Assembly (NCBI RefSeq): GCF_003390865.1 | Contig: NZ_QMEJ01000002.1 | Coordinates: 248,001-312,000, forward strand | Length of the DNA stretch: 64,000 nt | Source of the DNA: Tropicimonas sp. IMCC34011 | Lineage (GTDB): Bacteria > Pseudomonadota > Alphaproteobacteria > Rhodobacterales > Rhodobacteraceae | Direction of reading: 5' to 3' | Part shown: piece after piece, positions 36,464-46,843 of the stretch | How the letters are laid out: each line of letters opens with the position of its first letter | Position numbering within the stretch: position 1 is the stretch's first letter | Translations under genes and position numbers: made by a program | Notes under the pieces: generated by a model | Databases searched by the model: none | What the model saw: the letters and a program-made list of their open reading frames with translations, nothing else | Told to the model about the DNA's origin: nothing

Positions 36464-37573
36464 TCACGCCGCCGGCCGTGCCACCTGCCCCCCGCCTACC
36501 GCGGCCCGCACGCCGGTGGTTCCGGGGAAACTCGTCGGCAGACCGCGCAGGACACGGACGGCGAGATGGCCGAACGCCTGCGCTTCTAGCATGTCCCCGT
36601 CCAGCCCGGCCGCCTCGACCGCTTCGACCCGCACGTTTTCGAGACCGCCGGCGATCATTTCCATCAGGGCGGGGTTGAGCCGCCCCCCGCCTGTAACGAG
36701 AAGGCGCGTGACGGGAGCCGGAAAATGCTCCGCCCCGCGCAGGACCGCCAGCGCGGCCGCGGCGGTGAGGGTGGCGGCGGCATCGGCGTCCGAAAGCCTC
36801 TCCACCGCACGGACGAGGCCGGGGAAATCGTTCCGGTCGAGCGATTTGGGCGGCATCCGGAAGAAATATGGATGGCTGAGGAAGTCAGACAGGATCGCCT
36901 CGTCGGGCTCACCGCTGATGGCGAGCGCGCCCCCCTCGTCGAACGGTCTGCCGAGACGCTGGCGCATCAGATCGTCCACCGGCGCGTTGGCGGGCCCGGT
37001 GTCGAAGGCGAGGACGGCGCCCGGCTCCTCGACCGCGCCGATGCGGGGATCGACCCAGGTCAGGTTTCCGACGCCGCCGAGATTGAGGAACGCGAGCGGC
37101 TCCTCCGCGCCGACATGGACCGCGAGCGCGTGGTGAAAGGCGGGGGCGAGCGGCGCGCCCTGCCCGCCCAGCTGTACGTCGTTGCTGCGGAAATCCCAGA
37201 CCACCGGGACGCGCTGCGGCAGGACCTCGGCGAGGACATTGCCGTCCCCGGCCTGATGCGTCCCCCGTCCGCCCGGATCGTGCGCCAGGGTCTGGCCGTG
37301 GAAGCCGACCGCGTCGAACGGTCCGAGGCCGGAGAGCACTTCTGCATGGGCGGTCTCGACGATCTCGGCCGCTGCCTCCACGCCCTCCTCGCCGGGCCAG
37401 CGGCCGAGCGCGGCGCGGAGCGTGTCCCGCTCATCCTGCGAATAAGGCCTGTAGGCGCTTGGGCCAAAGCCCGTGATCGACAGACCGTCGGTCTCGACGA
37501 TGGCGGCGTCGACCCCATCGAGCGAAGTCCCGGACATGGTTCCGGCCACACGCATGGCCCCGTGCCTCGACAT
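36464..37573 (-). CDS. anmK: Anhydro-N-acetylmuramic acid kinase
   Basis: Cell-wall recycling kinase that hydrates and phosphorylates 1,6-anhydro-MurNAc. It has 369 residues and an ASKHA (actin/hexokinase) fold. The phosphate loop is [12 protein letters not shown], followed by [24 protein letters not shown], and [14 protein letters not shown]. The C-terminal adenosine loop [12 protein letters not shown] and [26 protein letters not shown] complete the family pattern. Start ATG 37573 has GGAGAGGG upstream; ATG 37555 is an alternative. It is divergent from tyrS and complements NagZ encoded at 10.2-11.2 kb in the same pathway. Confidence 0.93.
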   Translation of the reverse strand: MSRHGAMRVAGTMSGTSLDGVDAAIVETDGLSITGFGPSAYRPYSQDERDTLRAALGRWPGEEGVEAAAEIVETAHAEVLSGLGPFDAVGFHGQTLAHDPGGRGTHQAGDGNVLAEVLPQRVPVVWDFRSNDVQLGGQGAPLAPAFHHALAVHVGAEEPLAFLNLGGVGNLTWVDPRIGAVEEPGAVLAFDTGPANAPVDDLMRQRLGRPFDEGGALAISGEPDEAILSDFLSHPYFFRMPPKSLDRNDFPGLVRAVERLSDADAAATLTAAAALAVLRGAEHFPAPVTRLLVTGGGRLNPALMEMIAGGLENVRVEAVEAAGLDGDMLEAQAFGHLAVRVLRGLPTSFPGTTGVRAAVGGGQVARPAA

Positions 37574-37621
37574 CGGCTTTCCCTCTCCGCTGGCCCCCGG
37601 TAAGGAGGCGCGGACACGACA

Positions 37622-38893
37622 ATGGACCGGGCCGCCATGACCTACCACCCGAAATCCGACTTTCTGACCGCGCTGATCGAGCGCGGCTACCTCGCCGACT
37701 GCACCGACCTGCAGGCCCTGGACGACCGCCTGGTCTCCGGCGATCCGGTCCCGGCCTATATCGGCTACGACGCGACAGCGGCGTCGCTTCATGTCGGGCA
37801 CCTTCTGAACATCATGCTCCTGCGTCTTCTGCAGAAGACGGGGCACAAGCCGATCACGCTGATGGGCGGCGGCACGACGAAGGTGGGCGATCCCTCCTTC
37901 CGCAGCGACGAGCGCCCCCTTCTCGGGCCCGATCAGATCGCGGCCAACATCGAGGGGATGGGTGCCGTCTTCTCGCGCTACCTCGACTACTCGGACACGC
38001 CCTCGGGCGCGCTCATGCTCGACAACGCCGAGTGGCTGGACGGTCTGAACTATCTCGACTTCCTGCGCGATATCGGGCGGTACTTCTCCGTCAACCGGAT
38101 GCTGTCCTTCGAAAGCGTGAAGTCGCGGCTGGACCGGGAGCAATCCCTCTCCTTCCTCGAATTCAACTACATGATTCTGCAGGCCTACGATTTCCTCGAG
38201 CTGAACCGGCGCTACGGCTGCGTCCTGCAGATGGGCGGCTCGGACCAGTGGGGCAACATCGTCAACGGGATCGACCTCACCCGCCGCGTGGCCGACCAGC
38301 AGATCTTCGGCCTGACGACGCCGCTCCTCACGACGTCCGACGGGCGGAAGATGGGCAAGAGCGCCGGCGGGGCGACCTGGCTCAACTCGGAGATGCTGAG
38401 CCCCTACGAGTTCTGGCAGTTCTGGCGCAACACCACCGACGCCGATGTCGGCCGGTTCCTCAAGCTCTACACCGATCTGCCGGTAGAGGAGTGCGAGCGG
38501 CTGGGTGCGCTCGGCGGCTCGGAGATCAATGATGCCAAGATCGTTCTGGCCGACGAGGTGACGACGCTCCTGCACGGCGCCGAGGCGGCGCGCGCGGCGC
38601 AGGAGACGGCGCGGGAGGTCTTCGAGAAGGGCGGCGCGGGCGCCGACCTTCCGACGCTGGCGCTGGCGCAGGACGAGCTGGCCGAGGGCATCTCCGTCGC
38701 CCAGCTCTTCGTGCGCTCCGGCCTCGCGAAATCCGGCAAGGATGCGCGGCGCCTGATCACCGAGGGCGGAGCGAAGATGAATGACGAGACCCTCACCGAT
38801 CCCGGCCTGATGCTGGACGCGGTGGCGCTCGCCGATCCCGTCAAGCTGAGTGCGGGCCGGAAGCGCCACGCCCTCGTGATGGTTGCCCTCTGA
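37622..38893 (+). CDS. tyrS: Tyrosyl-tRNA synthetase
   Basis: Class I synthetase charging tRNA-Tyr, 423 residues. The HIGH-type motif is [12 protein letters not shown], and the KMSKS loop is [10 protein letters not shown]. The [26 protein letters not shown] region holds the tyrosine and ATP site. A C-terminal S4-like RNA-binding domain (about 350-423, [20 protein letters not shown]) is present. The ATG at 37622 has AAGGAGG 13 bases upstream. A second ATG at 37637 ([10 protein letters not shown]) matches the family N-terminus better but has no SD, so the start is uncertain by five codons. Confidence 0.95.
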   Translation: MDRAAMTYHPKSDFLTALIERGYLADCTDLQALDDRLVSGDPVPAYIGYDATAASLHVGHLLNIMLLRLLQKTGHKPITLMGGGTTKVGDPSFRSDERPLLGPDQIAANIEGMGAVFSRYLDYSDTPSGALMLDNAEWLDGLNYLDFLRDIGRYFSVNRMLSFESVKSRLDREQSLSFLEFNYMILQAYDFLELNRRYGCVLQMGGSDQWGNIVNGIDLTRRVADQQIFGLTTPLLTTSDGRKMGKSAGGATWLNSEMLSPYEFWQFWRNTTDADVGRFLKLYTDLPVEECERLGALGGSEINDAKIVLADEVTTLLHGAEAARAAQETAREVFEKGGAGADLPTLALAQDELAEGISVAQLFVRSGLAKSGKDARRLITEGGAKMNDETLTDPGLMLDAVALADPVKLSAGRKRHALVMVAL

Positions 38894-38915
38894 GCGGACG
38901 CCGGGACGCCCGTCC

Positions 38916-39185
38916 CTAATGCTGCGTGAATTCCCCGGTGACGTTTCGCCACTCACCGGGGGAGATCTGCTTGCGGTGGGTGAAGCGCACGGAGTGCAGC
39001 GGCCCCTCGATCTCCCCTTTCCAGAAGTCGATGAACGCGAGCAATCGCGGATGGTCCGGCGCAAGGTCATAGCCCTGCCAGATGAAGGTGTTCAGGACGT
39101 TCCTGTAGTCCGGCATCCGGTAAAACATCTCCGCCGTCGTCAGTCCGTATCCCCTGAGCATGAGTTCGGTATCGCTGGCGTTCAT
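38916..39185 (-). CDS. Usg family protein
   Basis: An 89-residue soluble protein of the small Usg family, seen mainly in alphaproteobacteria. Diagnostic segments are [55 protein letters not shown] and a terminal [16 protein letters not shown]. The biochemical role is not known. It is convergent with tyrS (22-bp gap) and divergent from gyrA. Confidence 0.88.
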   Translation of the reverse strand: MNASDTELMLRGYGLTTAEMFYRMPDYRNVLNTFIWQGYDLAPDHPRLLAFIDFWKGEIEGPLHSVRFTHRKQISPGEWRNVTGEFTQH

Positions 39186-39312
39186 CAAAGCCCTCCCCGC
39201 CCCTCTATCGCGCACCCCTGAGGGCAGCTTGCCACAGCTCCAAAACAGGTCAACGAAAACAGTATGTTGTCCAATGGACGCGTCGGCTGCCAATCGCGGC
39301 GCCCGCATTCCG

Positions 39313-39342
39313 TTGCACTCGATATGGCGTATGGGATAGAAT
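39313..39342 (+). promoter_or_regulatory. Putative sigma-70 promoter of gyrA
   Basis: TTGCAC (39313-39318), an 18-bp spacer and TAGAAT (39337-39342), the latter 5/6 to the -10 consensus. Transcription would start near 39350, giving a leader of about 37 nt. Confidence 0.5.
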
Positions 39343-39386
39343 GCCTCAACAATATCTAGAGAAGCGCTCGGAGCGCAGGCAATCTG

Positions 39387-42218
39387 ATGAGCGACACGCC
39401 CGAACCCCCTGATTCCGAAGAGGAAATCCCGCAGACGCCGGGTCCCTCCGGGCCGACGATTTCCATCGCCGACGAGATGCGCACGTCGTATCTCGACTAC
39501 GCGATGTCCGTCATCGTCAGCCGGGCCATTCCGGATCTGCGTGACGGGCTCAAACCGGTCCACCGCCGCATCCTCTACGCGATGCACGAGACCGGCAACA
39601 CGCACGACAAGGCCTACCGCAAGTCCGCCCGCCCCGTGGGCGACACGATGGGGCGCTATCACCCCCACGGCGACAGCGCGATCTACGACGCGCTGGTGCG
39701 TATGGCGCAGGACTTCTCGATGTCCCTGCCGCTGCTGGACGGTCAGGGCAACTTCGGCTCGATGGACGGCGACAGCGCCGCGGCCATGCGCTACACCGAG
39801 GTCCGAATGGACCGCCCGGCGCAGGCCCTTCTCGCGGATATCGAGAAGGAAACGGTCGACTTCCAGGACAATTACGACGGCAAGGACAAGGAGCCGGTCG
39901 TCCTGCCGGCGCGCTTCCCGAACATGCTCGTCAACGGCGCTGGCGGCATCGCCGTCGGCATGGCGACGAACATCCCGCCGCACAATCTCGGCGAGGTGGT
40001 GGACGCGACGCTCGCACTGATCGAGGATCCGGACCTCACCTCGGAGCAGCTGATCGAGTACATCCCCGGCCCGGACTTCCCCACCGGCGCGATCATGCTC
40101 GGCCGCTCCGGCGCGCGCAAAGCCTATCTCGAAGGCCGCGGCTCCGTGATCCTGCGGGCCCGGACCCGCGTCGAGGAGATCCGCAAGGACCGCTACGCCA
40201 TCGTCCTCGACGAGATTCCCTATCAGGTGAACAAGGCGTCGATGATCGAGAAGATCGCCGAGCTCGTCCGCGACAAGAAGCTCGAAGGCATCTCCGGCAT
40301 CCAGGACGAAAGCGACCGCGTGGGCGTCCGCGTCGTCATCGAGCTGAAGCGGGACGCGACGGCCGAGGTCGTGCTGAACCAGCTGTTCCGCTTCACCCCG
40401 ATGCAGACCTCTTTCGGCTGCAACATGCTGGCGCTGAACGGGGGCCGTCCGGAACAGCTCACGCTGCGCGGCTTCCTCACCGCCTTCGTCGATTTCCGCG
40501 AGGATGTCGTCGCCCGCCGGACGGCGTTCGAGCTGCGCAAGGCGCGCGAGCGGAGCCACATCCTGTGCGGTCTCGCCGTCGCCGTCTCGAACGTGGACGA
40601 GGTGGTGGCCACGATCCGCGCCTCCGCCGATGCCGCCGAGGCACGCGAGAAGCTGATGACGCGCCGCTGGCCGGCCGCGGACATCGCTGATTACATCCGA
40701 CTGATCGACGATCCGTCCCACACGATGAACGACGACGGGACCTACAACCTCTCCGAGACGCAGGCCCGCGCGATCCTCGAGCTGCGTCTCCAGCGGCTGA
40801 CCCAGATCGGCGTCAAGGAAGTGACGGACGAGCTCGAGGAGCTGGCCGCGAAGATCAAGGACTACCTCGAGATCCTCGGCTCCCGCGAGCGGATCATGTC
40901 GATCATCTCCGACGAGCTGCGCGAGGTGCGGGAACAGTTCGCCGTGCCGCGCCGGACCGAGATCGTCGACTGGTCGGGCGACATGGACGACGAGGACCTG
41001 ATCGAGCGGGAGGACATGGTCGTTACCGTGACCCAGTCCGGCTACATCAAGCGCACGCCCCTCGCCGAGTACCGCTCCCAGAAGCGCGGCGGCAAGGGCC
41101 TCTCGGCGATGTCCACCAAGGACGACGATGTCGTCACGACGCTCTTCGTCGCCAATACCCATACGCCGCTGCTCGTCTTCTCCACCGGCGGGATGGTCTA
41201 CAAGCTGAAGACCTGGCGCCTTCCGCAGGGCGGCCGCTCGGCCCGCGGCCGGGACATCCGCAACGTGATCGACGGCATGGCGCCGGGCACCTCGGTGGCC
41301 GCGATCATGCCGGTCGACCGTGACGAGGCGGACTGGGGCGATCTCCAAATCGTCTTCGCGACGACGGGGGGCGATGTCCGCCGCAACGCGCTCAGCGACT
41401 TCACCAACGTCATGCGCAACGGCAAGATCGCGATGAAGCTGCCCGACGATGTGGAGCTGGTGAATGCCCGCATCGCCTCCGAAGATGATGACGTGATGCT
41501 CATCAGCCATTTGGGCCGCGCCATCCGCTTCCGCACGACGGACGTGCGGATCTTCAAGGGTCGCGACTCCACCGGCGTGCGCGGCATCCGTCTCGCCGAG
41601 GGGGACCGCGTCGTCTCCATGTCCGTCATCCGCCACTTCGAGGCCGATGCGACCGAGCGCGTCGCCTATCTCAAGCAGCGCCGCGCCGTGGCGGGCCTGA
41701 CCGACGAGGCATCCGAGACCGACGACGAGGAGGACAGCGTCGAGGCCGGCAGCCTCAGCACCGAGCGCTATGCCGAGATGAGCGCCTACGAGGACCTGAT
41801 CCTGACGATCACCGCACGCGGCCTCGGCAAGGTCTCCTCCTCGCACGACTACCCGGTGCGCGGGCGTGGCGGCATGGGCGTCGCCGCGATCGACAAGGCG
41901 ATGCGGGGGGGCGCCCTCGTGGCCTCCTTCCCGGTGCAGGGTGACGACCAGATCATGCTCGCCACGTCGCGCGGGCAGTCCATCCGCACCTCCGTCACCG
42001 GCATCCCGTTCCGCTCGAGGAGCGCAGGCGGCGTGAAGGTCTTCGATACGGCGCCCGGCGAAGAGGTCGTGACCGTGGCCTACATCGCCGAGCAGAGCGG
42101 GGAGGCCGAAATCGTCGAGGACGTCGCCGACGAGCTGAGTGCCGGCGGTTCCGAGGCGGGGACGGATGATGCGTCCGGCTCGCCGGATGGCGGCGGCGAG
42201 GACGGCACAAAGAACTGA
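39387..42218 (+). CDS. gyrA: DNA gyrase subunit A
   Basis: Breakage-reunion subunit of gyrase, 943 residues. The catalytic tyrosine is Tyr136 in [10 protein letters not shown]. The quinolone-determining region [20 protein letters not shown] has Ser97 and Asp101, equivalent to E. coli Ser83 and Asp87, i.e. wild type. The GyrA box is QKRGGKG in the C-terminal beta-pinwheel, which separates it from ParC. A roughly 30-residue acidic insert ([13 protein letters not shown]) lies near 775-790, and the tail is acidic and Gly-rich. gyrB is not nearby. Confidence 0.97.
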   Translation: MSDTPEPPDSEEEIPQTPGPSGPTISIADEMRTSYLDYAMSVIVSRAIPDLRDGLKPVHRRILYAMHETGNTHDKAYRKSARPVGDTMGRYHPHGDSAIYDALVRMAQDFSMSLPLLDGQGNFGSMDGDSAAAMRYTEVRMDRPAQALLADIEKETVDFQDNYDGKDKEPVVLPARFPNMLVNGAGGIAVGMATNIPPHNLGEVVDATLALIEDPDLTSEQLIEYIPGPDFPTGAIMLGRSGARKAYLEGRGSVILRARTRVEEIRKDRYAIVLDEIPYQVNKASMIEKIAELVRDKKLEGISGIQDESDRVGVRVVIELKRDATAEVVLNQLFRFTPMQTSFGCNMLALNGGRPEQLTLRGFLTAFVDFREDVVARRTAFELRKARERSHILCGLAVAVSNVDEVVATIRASADAAEAREKLMTRRWPAADIADYIRLIDDPSHTMNDDGTYNLSETQARAILELRLQRLTQIGVKEVTDELEELAAKIKDYLEILGSRERIMSIISDELREVREQFAVPRRTEIVDWSGDMDDEDLIEREDMVVTVTQSGYIKRTPLAEYRSQKRGGKGLSAMSTKDDDVVTTLFVANTHTPLLVFSTGGMVYKLKTWRLPQGGRSARGRDIRNVIDGMAPGTSVAAIMPVDRDEADWGDLQIVFATTGGDVRRNALSDFTNVMRNGKIAMKLPDDVELVNARIASEDDDVMLISHLGRAIRFRTTDVRIFKGRDSTGVRGIRLAEGDRVVSMSVIRHFEADATERVAYLKQRRAVAGLTDEASETDDEEDSVEAGSLSTERYAEMSAYEDLILTITARGLGKVSSSHDYPVRGRGGMGVAAIDKAMRGGALVASFPVQGDDQIMLATSRGQSIRTSVTGIPFRSRSAGGVKVFDTAPGEEVVTVAYIAEQSGEAEIVEDVADELSAGGSEAGTDDASGSPDGGGEDGTKN

Positions 42219-42227
42219 GACAACAAC

Positions 42228-42256
42228 AGCGCCGGGCCCGAGGGTCCGGCGCTTTC
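42228..42256 (+). terminator. Likely terminator of gyrA
   Basis: AGCGCCGG pairs with CCGGCGCT around a 10-base loop, then TTTCC. The T-run is short. It lies 10 bp after the gyrA stop. Confidence 0.55.
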
Positions 42257-42350
42257 CGGTCCGGCTCCGGGCACGTCCCCCGGGCGCCATGGCGCGCCCG
42301 TCGCAAACCGCCTCTGGCCCCCGCCCGAATCCCCGGCTACGAAGGCCGAG

Positions 42351-43238
42351 ATGACGATGCGCCCCCTCCTCTACCCCGACGCGCCGAGCTGGCGCGCAGC
42401 CCCGGAAAAGTCCGTGCTGCTCTTCGCGATGTCCGGCCTCGGCAAGACCCATCTGTCGAAGATGCTGCGCGGCTCCGGGACGTGGTTTCACTACTCCATC
42501 GATTACCGCATCGGCACCCGGTACATGGGCGAGCTCATCGCGGACGACTTCAAGCGCGCCGCAATGCGGGTGCCGTTCCTGCGGGAGCTGCTCCTGAGCG
42601 ATTCCATCTACATCGGCTCGAACATCACCTTCGACAACCTGACCCCGGTTTCGACCTATCTCGGCAAGCCGGGCGATCCGTCGAGGGGCGGCCTGCCGAT
42701 CGCGGAGTATCGCAAGCGCCAGGAGGAGTTCCGCCGCTCCGAGATCGCCAGTCTCCTGGACACGTCGCATTTCATCGACCGGGCCCGCGGGATCTACGGC
42801 TATCCCAACTTCATCTGCGACAGCGGCGGGTCGATCTGCGAATGGGTGGACCCTGAGGATCCGGCCGATCCGGTCCTGACCGCGCTTTCGGACTGCACGC
42901 TGATGATCTGGATCGAAGGCTCCGAAGCCCACCGGCAGGAGCTCGTCCGCCGCTTCGACCGGGCGCCCAAGCCCATGTCCTACCAGCCCGAATTCCTTGA
43001 GGCGTGCTGGACCGACTATCTCGCCGAGACGGGCCAGCCCGAGGACGAGGTCGATCCGGACGCGTTCGTGCGCTGGACCTATGCCAAGGCCCTCGCCCAC
43101 CGCCAGCCGCGATATGCCGCGATGGCCCGGAACTGGGGTATTTCCGTCACCGCCGAGGAGGCCGCTGCCGTTACCGACGCCGCGTCCTTCGAGGACCTCG
43201 TTGCCCGCGCCCTTGAGCGGCGCTCCTCCTCCACATAG
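42351..43238 (+). CDS. P-loop NTPase of unknown function
   Basis: A 295-residue soluble protein with a Walker A-like loop VLLFAMSGLGKTHLSKML (GLGKT at about 30-34) near the N-terminus. A middle region with a YSIDYRIGTRYMGELIADDFKRAAM segment and FICDSGGSICEW follows. DCTLMIWIEG (about 180-190) could be a Walker B strand, although acidic residues there are not canonical. It looks like a kinase-type fold in which a nucleotide-binding core is followed by a substrate lid. I recognise no named family. It lies between gyrA (terminator between) and metA, 30 bp upstream of the latter, so it is probably co-transcribed with metA. Confidence 0.75.
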   Translation: MTMRPLLYPDAPSWRAAPEKSVLLFAMSGLGKTHLSKMLRGSGTWFHYSIDYRIGTRYMGELIADDFKRAAMRVPFLRELLLSDSIYIGSNITFDNLTPVSTYLGKPGDPSRGGLPIAEYRKRQEEFRRSEIASLLDTSHFIDRARGIYGYPNFICDSGGSICEWVDPEDPADPVLTALSDCTLMIWIEGSEAHRQELVRRFDRAPKPMSYQPEFLEACWTDYLAETGQPEDEVDPDAFVRWTYAKALAHRQPRYAAMARNWGISVTAEEAAAVTDAASFEDLVARALERRSSST

Positions 43239-43268
43239 ATCGCCTGTCCCACCACCAGGGAAGCCCCC

Positions 43269-44192
43269 ATGCCCATAACGCTGCCAGAAGACCTTCCAGC
43301 CTATTCCATCCTCGACCGCGAGGGCGTGATGGTGATGGGGTCGAACCGGGCCGCGCGGCAGGAGATCCGGCCCCTCCGGATCGGCCTTCTCAACCTCATG
43401 CCGAAGAAGATCCAGACGGAGACGCAGTTCGCCCGCCTCATCGGCGCGACGCCGATCCAGATCGATTTCTCCCTTATTCGCATGAGCGAACACGAGACGC
43501 GGAACACCGCCGCCGAGCACATGGAGGCCTTCTACCGCCCCTTCAGGGACGTGAAGGAGGAGCGGTTCGACGGGCTCGTCATCACCGGCGCCCCCATCGA
43601 GCACCTGCCCTTCGCGGACGTCACCTACTGGGACGAGCTGCGCGAGGTCTTCGAGTGGACGCAGAGCCACGTCCATTCCACCTTCGGCGTCTGCTGGGGC
43701 GGAATGGCGATGATCAACCACTTCCACGGCATCGCTAAGCACCTCCTGGAGGACAAGGCCTTCGGCTGTTTCCGCCACCGCAACCTCGATCCCGCAAACC
43801 CCCTCCTACGCGGGTTCTCGGACGATTGCATCGTGCCCGTCTCCCGCTGGACGGAGATGCGCCGGGCGGAGATCGAGAGCGTGCCGGGCCTCTCGGTCCT
43901 GCTCGACAGCGAGGAGGTCGGCCCCTGCCTCGTCGAGGATCCGGGGCGCCGCGCCTATTACATCTTCAACCATTTCGAATACGACAGCACCACGCTCAAG
44001 GAGGAGTACGACCGGGACGCCGCCTCCGGCACCGCCGTCGCCCTGCCGTTCGATTATTTCCCTCGGAACGACCCCGCCGAGGCGCCGCTCAATCGCTGGC
44101 GGAGCCACGCGCACCTGCTCTACGGCAACTGGATCAACCAGATCTACCAAACGACGCCATTCGATCTGGCGCAGATCGGGTCCGAGGGATGA
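43269..44192 (+). CDS. metA: Homoserine O-acetyltransferase (MetA family)
   Basis: First committed step of methionine synthesis: acylation of homoserine. The protein has 307 residues in a class I glutamine-amidotransferase-like fold. The nucleophile is Cys142 (FGVCWGG), with His and Glu in YIFNHFEYD. Position 111 is Glu ([10 protein letters not shown]); in characterised MetA proteins Glu at this site goes with acetyl-CoA and Gly with succinyl-CoA, so acetyl transfer is predicted. It overlaps the next gene by ATGA. Only 30 bp separate it from the upstream gene, leaving no room for the SAM-II riboswitch often found ahead of alphaproteobacterial metA. Confidence 0.94.
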   Translation: MPITLPEDLPAYSILDREGVMVMGSNRAARQEIRPLRIGLLNLMPKKIQTETQFARLIGATPIQIDFSLIRMSEHETRNTAAEHMEAFYRPFRDVKEERFDGLVITGAPIEHLPFADVTYWDELREVFEWTQSHVHSTFGVCWGGMAMINHFHGIAKHLLEDKAFGCFRHRNLDPANPLLRGFSDDCIVPVSRWTEMRRAEIESVPGLSVLLDSEEVGPCLVEDPGRRAYYIFNHFEYDSTTLKEEYDRDAASGTAVALPFDYFPRNDPAEAPLNRWRSHAHLLYGNWINQIYQTTPFDLAQIGSEG

Positions 44193-45172
44193 AGCGCCGG
44201 GCGGCTCTTGGGTTCGTCGGCCTCGGCCTTGCGCTCGCCGCCTGCGCCGTGCCGAAGGGCCCCCCGAAGGACGACGTTCCGGGAAGCCGCGTCGCCCTGA
44301 TCGGCAAGGCCGCGCTCGATTATCCGCCGACCGGGCAGCTTCTCCAGATCGGCAATACCACCGTCCACGCCCACGTGGAGGGAACGGGTCCGGATCTCAT
44401 CCTGATTCACGGCGCCTCCGGCAACACGCGGGACTTCACCTTCTCCCTCGTGGGCAAGCTGAAGGACCGCTACCGCGTCATCGCGTTCGATCGTCCGGGC
44501 CTTGGCCATACCGAGCCGATCGCGGCCGATGGCGGCTCGCCGGCGGAGCAGGCGCGCCTCCTCGACGTCGCGGCGGAGCGGCTCGGGGTAAAGAAGGCCA
44601 TCGTGCTGGGACAATCCTACGGAGGCGCGGTTGCGATGGCCTGGGCGCTGGAGCGGCCGGAGCGGGTGGCGGGGCTCGTCATCGTCTCCGGCGCGACCAT
44701 GCCGTGGGAGGGCGGCCTCGGCCCGCAATATGCGCTCATGTCGGGGAAGTTCGGCGGCGCTGTCATCGCTCCACTTGCCAGCACCATCGCGATTCCGCCG
44801 GTGGAGCGGCGGGCGCTGAATTCCGTCTTCGCTCCGCAGGACCCGCCGGAGGGCTACCGCGAGTATCTCGGCATCCCGCTGTCGCTCCGTCCGCATTCGG
44901 TTCGCGCAAATGCCCGGCAGATCTTCGAACTTAAAGGCGCATTGCTCGAGATGGCGCCGGATTACCCCGGCATCGAGGTCCCCGCCGAACTCATCCACGG
45001 CACAGCGGACAAGATCGTCCCCATAGACGTCCATTCGCGCCGCCTCGTGAAGATCCTTCCGAATGCGAGCCTCACCGAACTCCCCGGCATCGGTCATATG
45101 CCCCACCACGTCGCGCAAGAACAGGTGCTGGCGGCAATCGACAGGGTGGCCGCGAAAGCCTGGCCGCGGTAG
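44189..45172 (+). CDS. Alpha/beta-hydrolase lipoprotein
   Basis: A 327-residue protein with a lipoprotein signal peptide (lipobox LAAC near residue 19) and an alpha/beta-hydrolase fold. The oxyanion region is [14 protein letters not shown], the nucleophile elbow is [12 protein letters not shown], a likely acid lies in [11 protein letters not shown], and the catalytic His is in [10 protein letters not shown]. It would be tethered to a membrane and face the periplasm. The substrate is unknown. It is translationally coupled to metA (ATGA), unusual for a secreted hydrolase, but a link to methionine metabolism is not established. Confidence 0.85.
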   Translation: MKRRAALGFVGLGLALAACAVPKGPPKDDVPGSRVALIGKAALDYPPTGQLLQIGNTTVHAHVEGTGPDLILIHGASGNTRDFTFSLVGKLKDRYRVIAFDRPGLGHTEPIAADGGSPAEQARLLDVAAERLGVKKAIVLGQSYGGAVAMAWALERPERVAGLVIVSGATMPWEGGLGPQYALMSGKFGGAVIAPLASTIAIPPVERRALNSVFAPQDPPEGYREYLGIPLSLRPHSVRANARQIFELKGALLEMAPDYPGIEVPAELIHGTADKIVPIDVHSRRLVKILPNASLTELPGIGHMPHHVAQEQVLAAIDRVAAKAWPR

Positions 45173-45334
45173 CCGGCCCGCATCTGCCGATGAGCCTGGC
45201 CATAGGTCGGCCGCAGTTTTGCGTGGAGCGTTCCGGCGGACGGGAGGGACGACGTCGCAAGGCATCCCCCCTTCCCTCCATCCGTCCGAGCGTCCATCAT
45301 GGCCCACCCGACGTGAGCGCTGGAGACCTGTTCG

Positions 45335-46201
45335 ATGACACTTCCCTTCGATGGTGCGATCTCGGAATATGCAACGTCCGGCGCGCCGAAGGACGTGCGC
45401 AAGGCGCTCGAGGACGGTGGGAAGACGATCCTAGAGCCGCCCTATCCGTACGATGACCGCATGGACAAGGACGAGTACGAGGATCAGCTGGAGGCGCTCC
45501 AGCGAGAGCTCGTGCAGCTTCAGGCCTGGATCAAGGCGTCCGGCCGGCGGGTCGCGGTGGTCTTCGAGGGGCGCGATGCGGCCGGCAAGGGCGGGACGAT
45601 CAAGCGGGTCCGGGAGAACCTGAACCCCCGCGTTGCCCGGCTCGTCGCCCTGCCGACCCCGACGGAGCGCGAGCAATCCCAGTGGTACTTCCAGCGCTAC
45701 GTCGCCCACCTGCCCGCCGGCGGCGAGCTCGTGCTCTTCGATCGCTCCTGGTACAATCGCGGCGTCGTCGAGCGGGTGTTCGATTTCTGCACGGACGCGC
45801 AGCGGGACGCCTTCTTCCGCCAGCTTCCCGCATTCGAAAGCACGCTGGTCGATGACGGGATCATCCTCGTGAAGCTGTGGCTCAATGTCGGCCGGGCGGA
45901 GCAGCTGAACCGGATGCTGCGGCGCGAAAGCGATCCGCTGAAGCAATGGAAGCTGTCTTGGGTCGACGTGGAGGGGCTGAAGAAGTGGGACGCCTATTCC
46001 GAAGCGATCCGTGACACCTTCTCTCGCTCCCATACCGGCATCGCACCCTGGACCGTGATCCTGTCCGACGACAAGCGCCGCGCCCGGCTGGAGGCGATCC
46101 GCGCGATCCTGCGCGCTGTCCCCTACGAGGGCCGTGATGCAGCGCTGATCGGCGAGGCGGATCCCGAGATATGCGGCGGCCCGGAGATCTGGCGCGGATG
46201 A
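45335..46201 (+). CDS. ppk2: Polyphosphate kinase 2
   Basis: PPK2-type kinase moving phosphate between polyphosphate and nucleoside diphosphates, 288 residues and one catalytic domain. Walker A is [16 protein letters not shown] (Lys near 88); the Walker B and lid region is [17 protein letters not shown], and [21 protein letters not shown] is the family segment. Length and domain number fit the single-domain class, mainly nucleotide-phosphorylating. GGAG precedes the ATG. The stop overlaps the TetR gene start (ATGA), so the two are co-translated. Confidence 0.92.
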   Translation: MTLPFDGAISEYATSGAPKDVRKALEDGGKTILEPPYPYDDRMDKDEYEDQLEALQRELVQLQAWIKASGRRVAVVFEGRDAAGKGGTIKRVRENLNPRVARLVALPTPTEREQSQWYFQRYVAHLPAGGELVLFDRSWYNRGVVERVFDFCTDAQRDAFFRQLPAFESTLVDDGIILVKLWLNVGRAEQLNRMLRRESDPLKQWKLSWVDVEGLKKWDAYSEAIRDTFSRSHTGIAPWTVILSDDKRRARLEAIRAILRAVPYEGRDAALIGEADPEICGGPEIWRG

Positions 46202-46818
46202 CCGGCAAACGTGGCTATCACCACGGCAACCTGCGTCAGGCGCTGGTGGATGCCGCCCTGTCCCTGATCGAGACGAAGGGGCCGGAGGGTTTCACCCTGT
46301 CGGAAGCGGCGAAGACGGCGGGGGTGACGCCCGCCGCGGTCTACCGGCATTTCGAGGGCAAGGACGATTTGATCGCTGAGGCCGCTCTGCAGGGCTACGA
46401 GATCTTCGCGGACCTCATGGAATACGCCTTCGACACCGGGGGCCCATCCGCCCTCTCCCGTTTCGAGGCGACGGGCCGCGCCTACCTCGCTTTCGCGCGC
46501 AAGCATCCGGGGCATTACCAGGCGATGTTCGAAAGCGGTGTGAACGTGAACCGCACCTCCGCGCTCGCGGATGCCGCCGCGCGGTCCCGCTCGGTCGTGG
46601 AAAAGGCAGCCGAGCGCCTGTCCGACGCTATTCCGGAAGCGAAACGCCCGCCCCCCTCGATGGTCTCGGCGCATATCTGGGCGATGTCCCACGGCGTCGT
46701 CGAACTCTACGCCCGCGGCAATGCCGGCACCCGCGGGCCGTTCGAGCCGGAAGAGTTGCTGGAGGCCGGAGTGGGCATCTACCTGCGCGGACTGGGACTC
46801 ATCCCGCCCGATCGCTGA
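46198..46818 (+). CDS. TetR-family transcriptional regulator
   Basis: Ligand-responsive repressor of 206 residues. The N-terminal helix-turn-helix (about 10-55) reads [56 protein letters not shown], broken here only by domain limits, and the C-terminal half is the helical ligand and dimer domain with a WHG-type region ([14 protein letters not shown]). It starts within the end of ppk2, so it is co-expressed with the polyphosphate kinase and may regulate that operon. The effector is unknown. Confidence 0.9.
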   Translation: MTGKRGYHHGNLRQALVDAALSLIETKGPEGFTLSEAAKTAGVTPAAVYRHFEGKDDLIAEAALQGYEIFADLMEYAFDTGGPSALSRFEATGRAYLAFARKHPGHYQAMFESGVNVNRTSALADAAARSRSVVEKAAERLSDAIPEAKRPPPSMVSAHIWAMSHGVVELYARGNAGTRGPFEPEELLEAGVGIYLRGLGLIPPDR

Positions 46819-46843
46819 CAGGCGGACGGCCGACGCGCCCGGG

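Noticed and set aside
43239-43268. SAM-II riboswitch ahead of metA
   Set aside because: Only 30 bp separate metA from the previous gene, too short for the fold, and no matching sequence is seen.
38916-43778. A 1620-codon open frame on the minus strand across gyrA, the P-loop gene and metA
   Set aside because: It is antisense to well-conserved genes, arises from third-position G+C bias, and has no family motifs. Only its last 89 codons (usg) are real.
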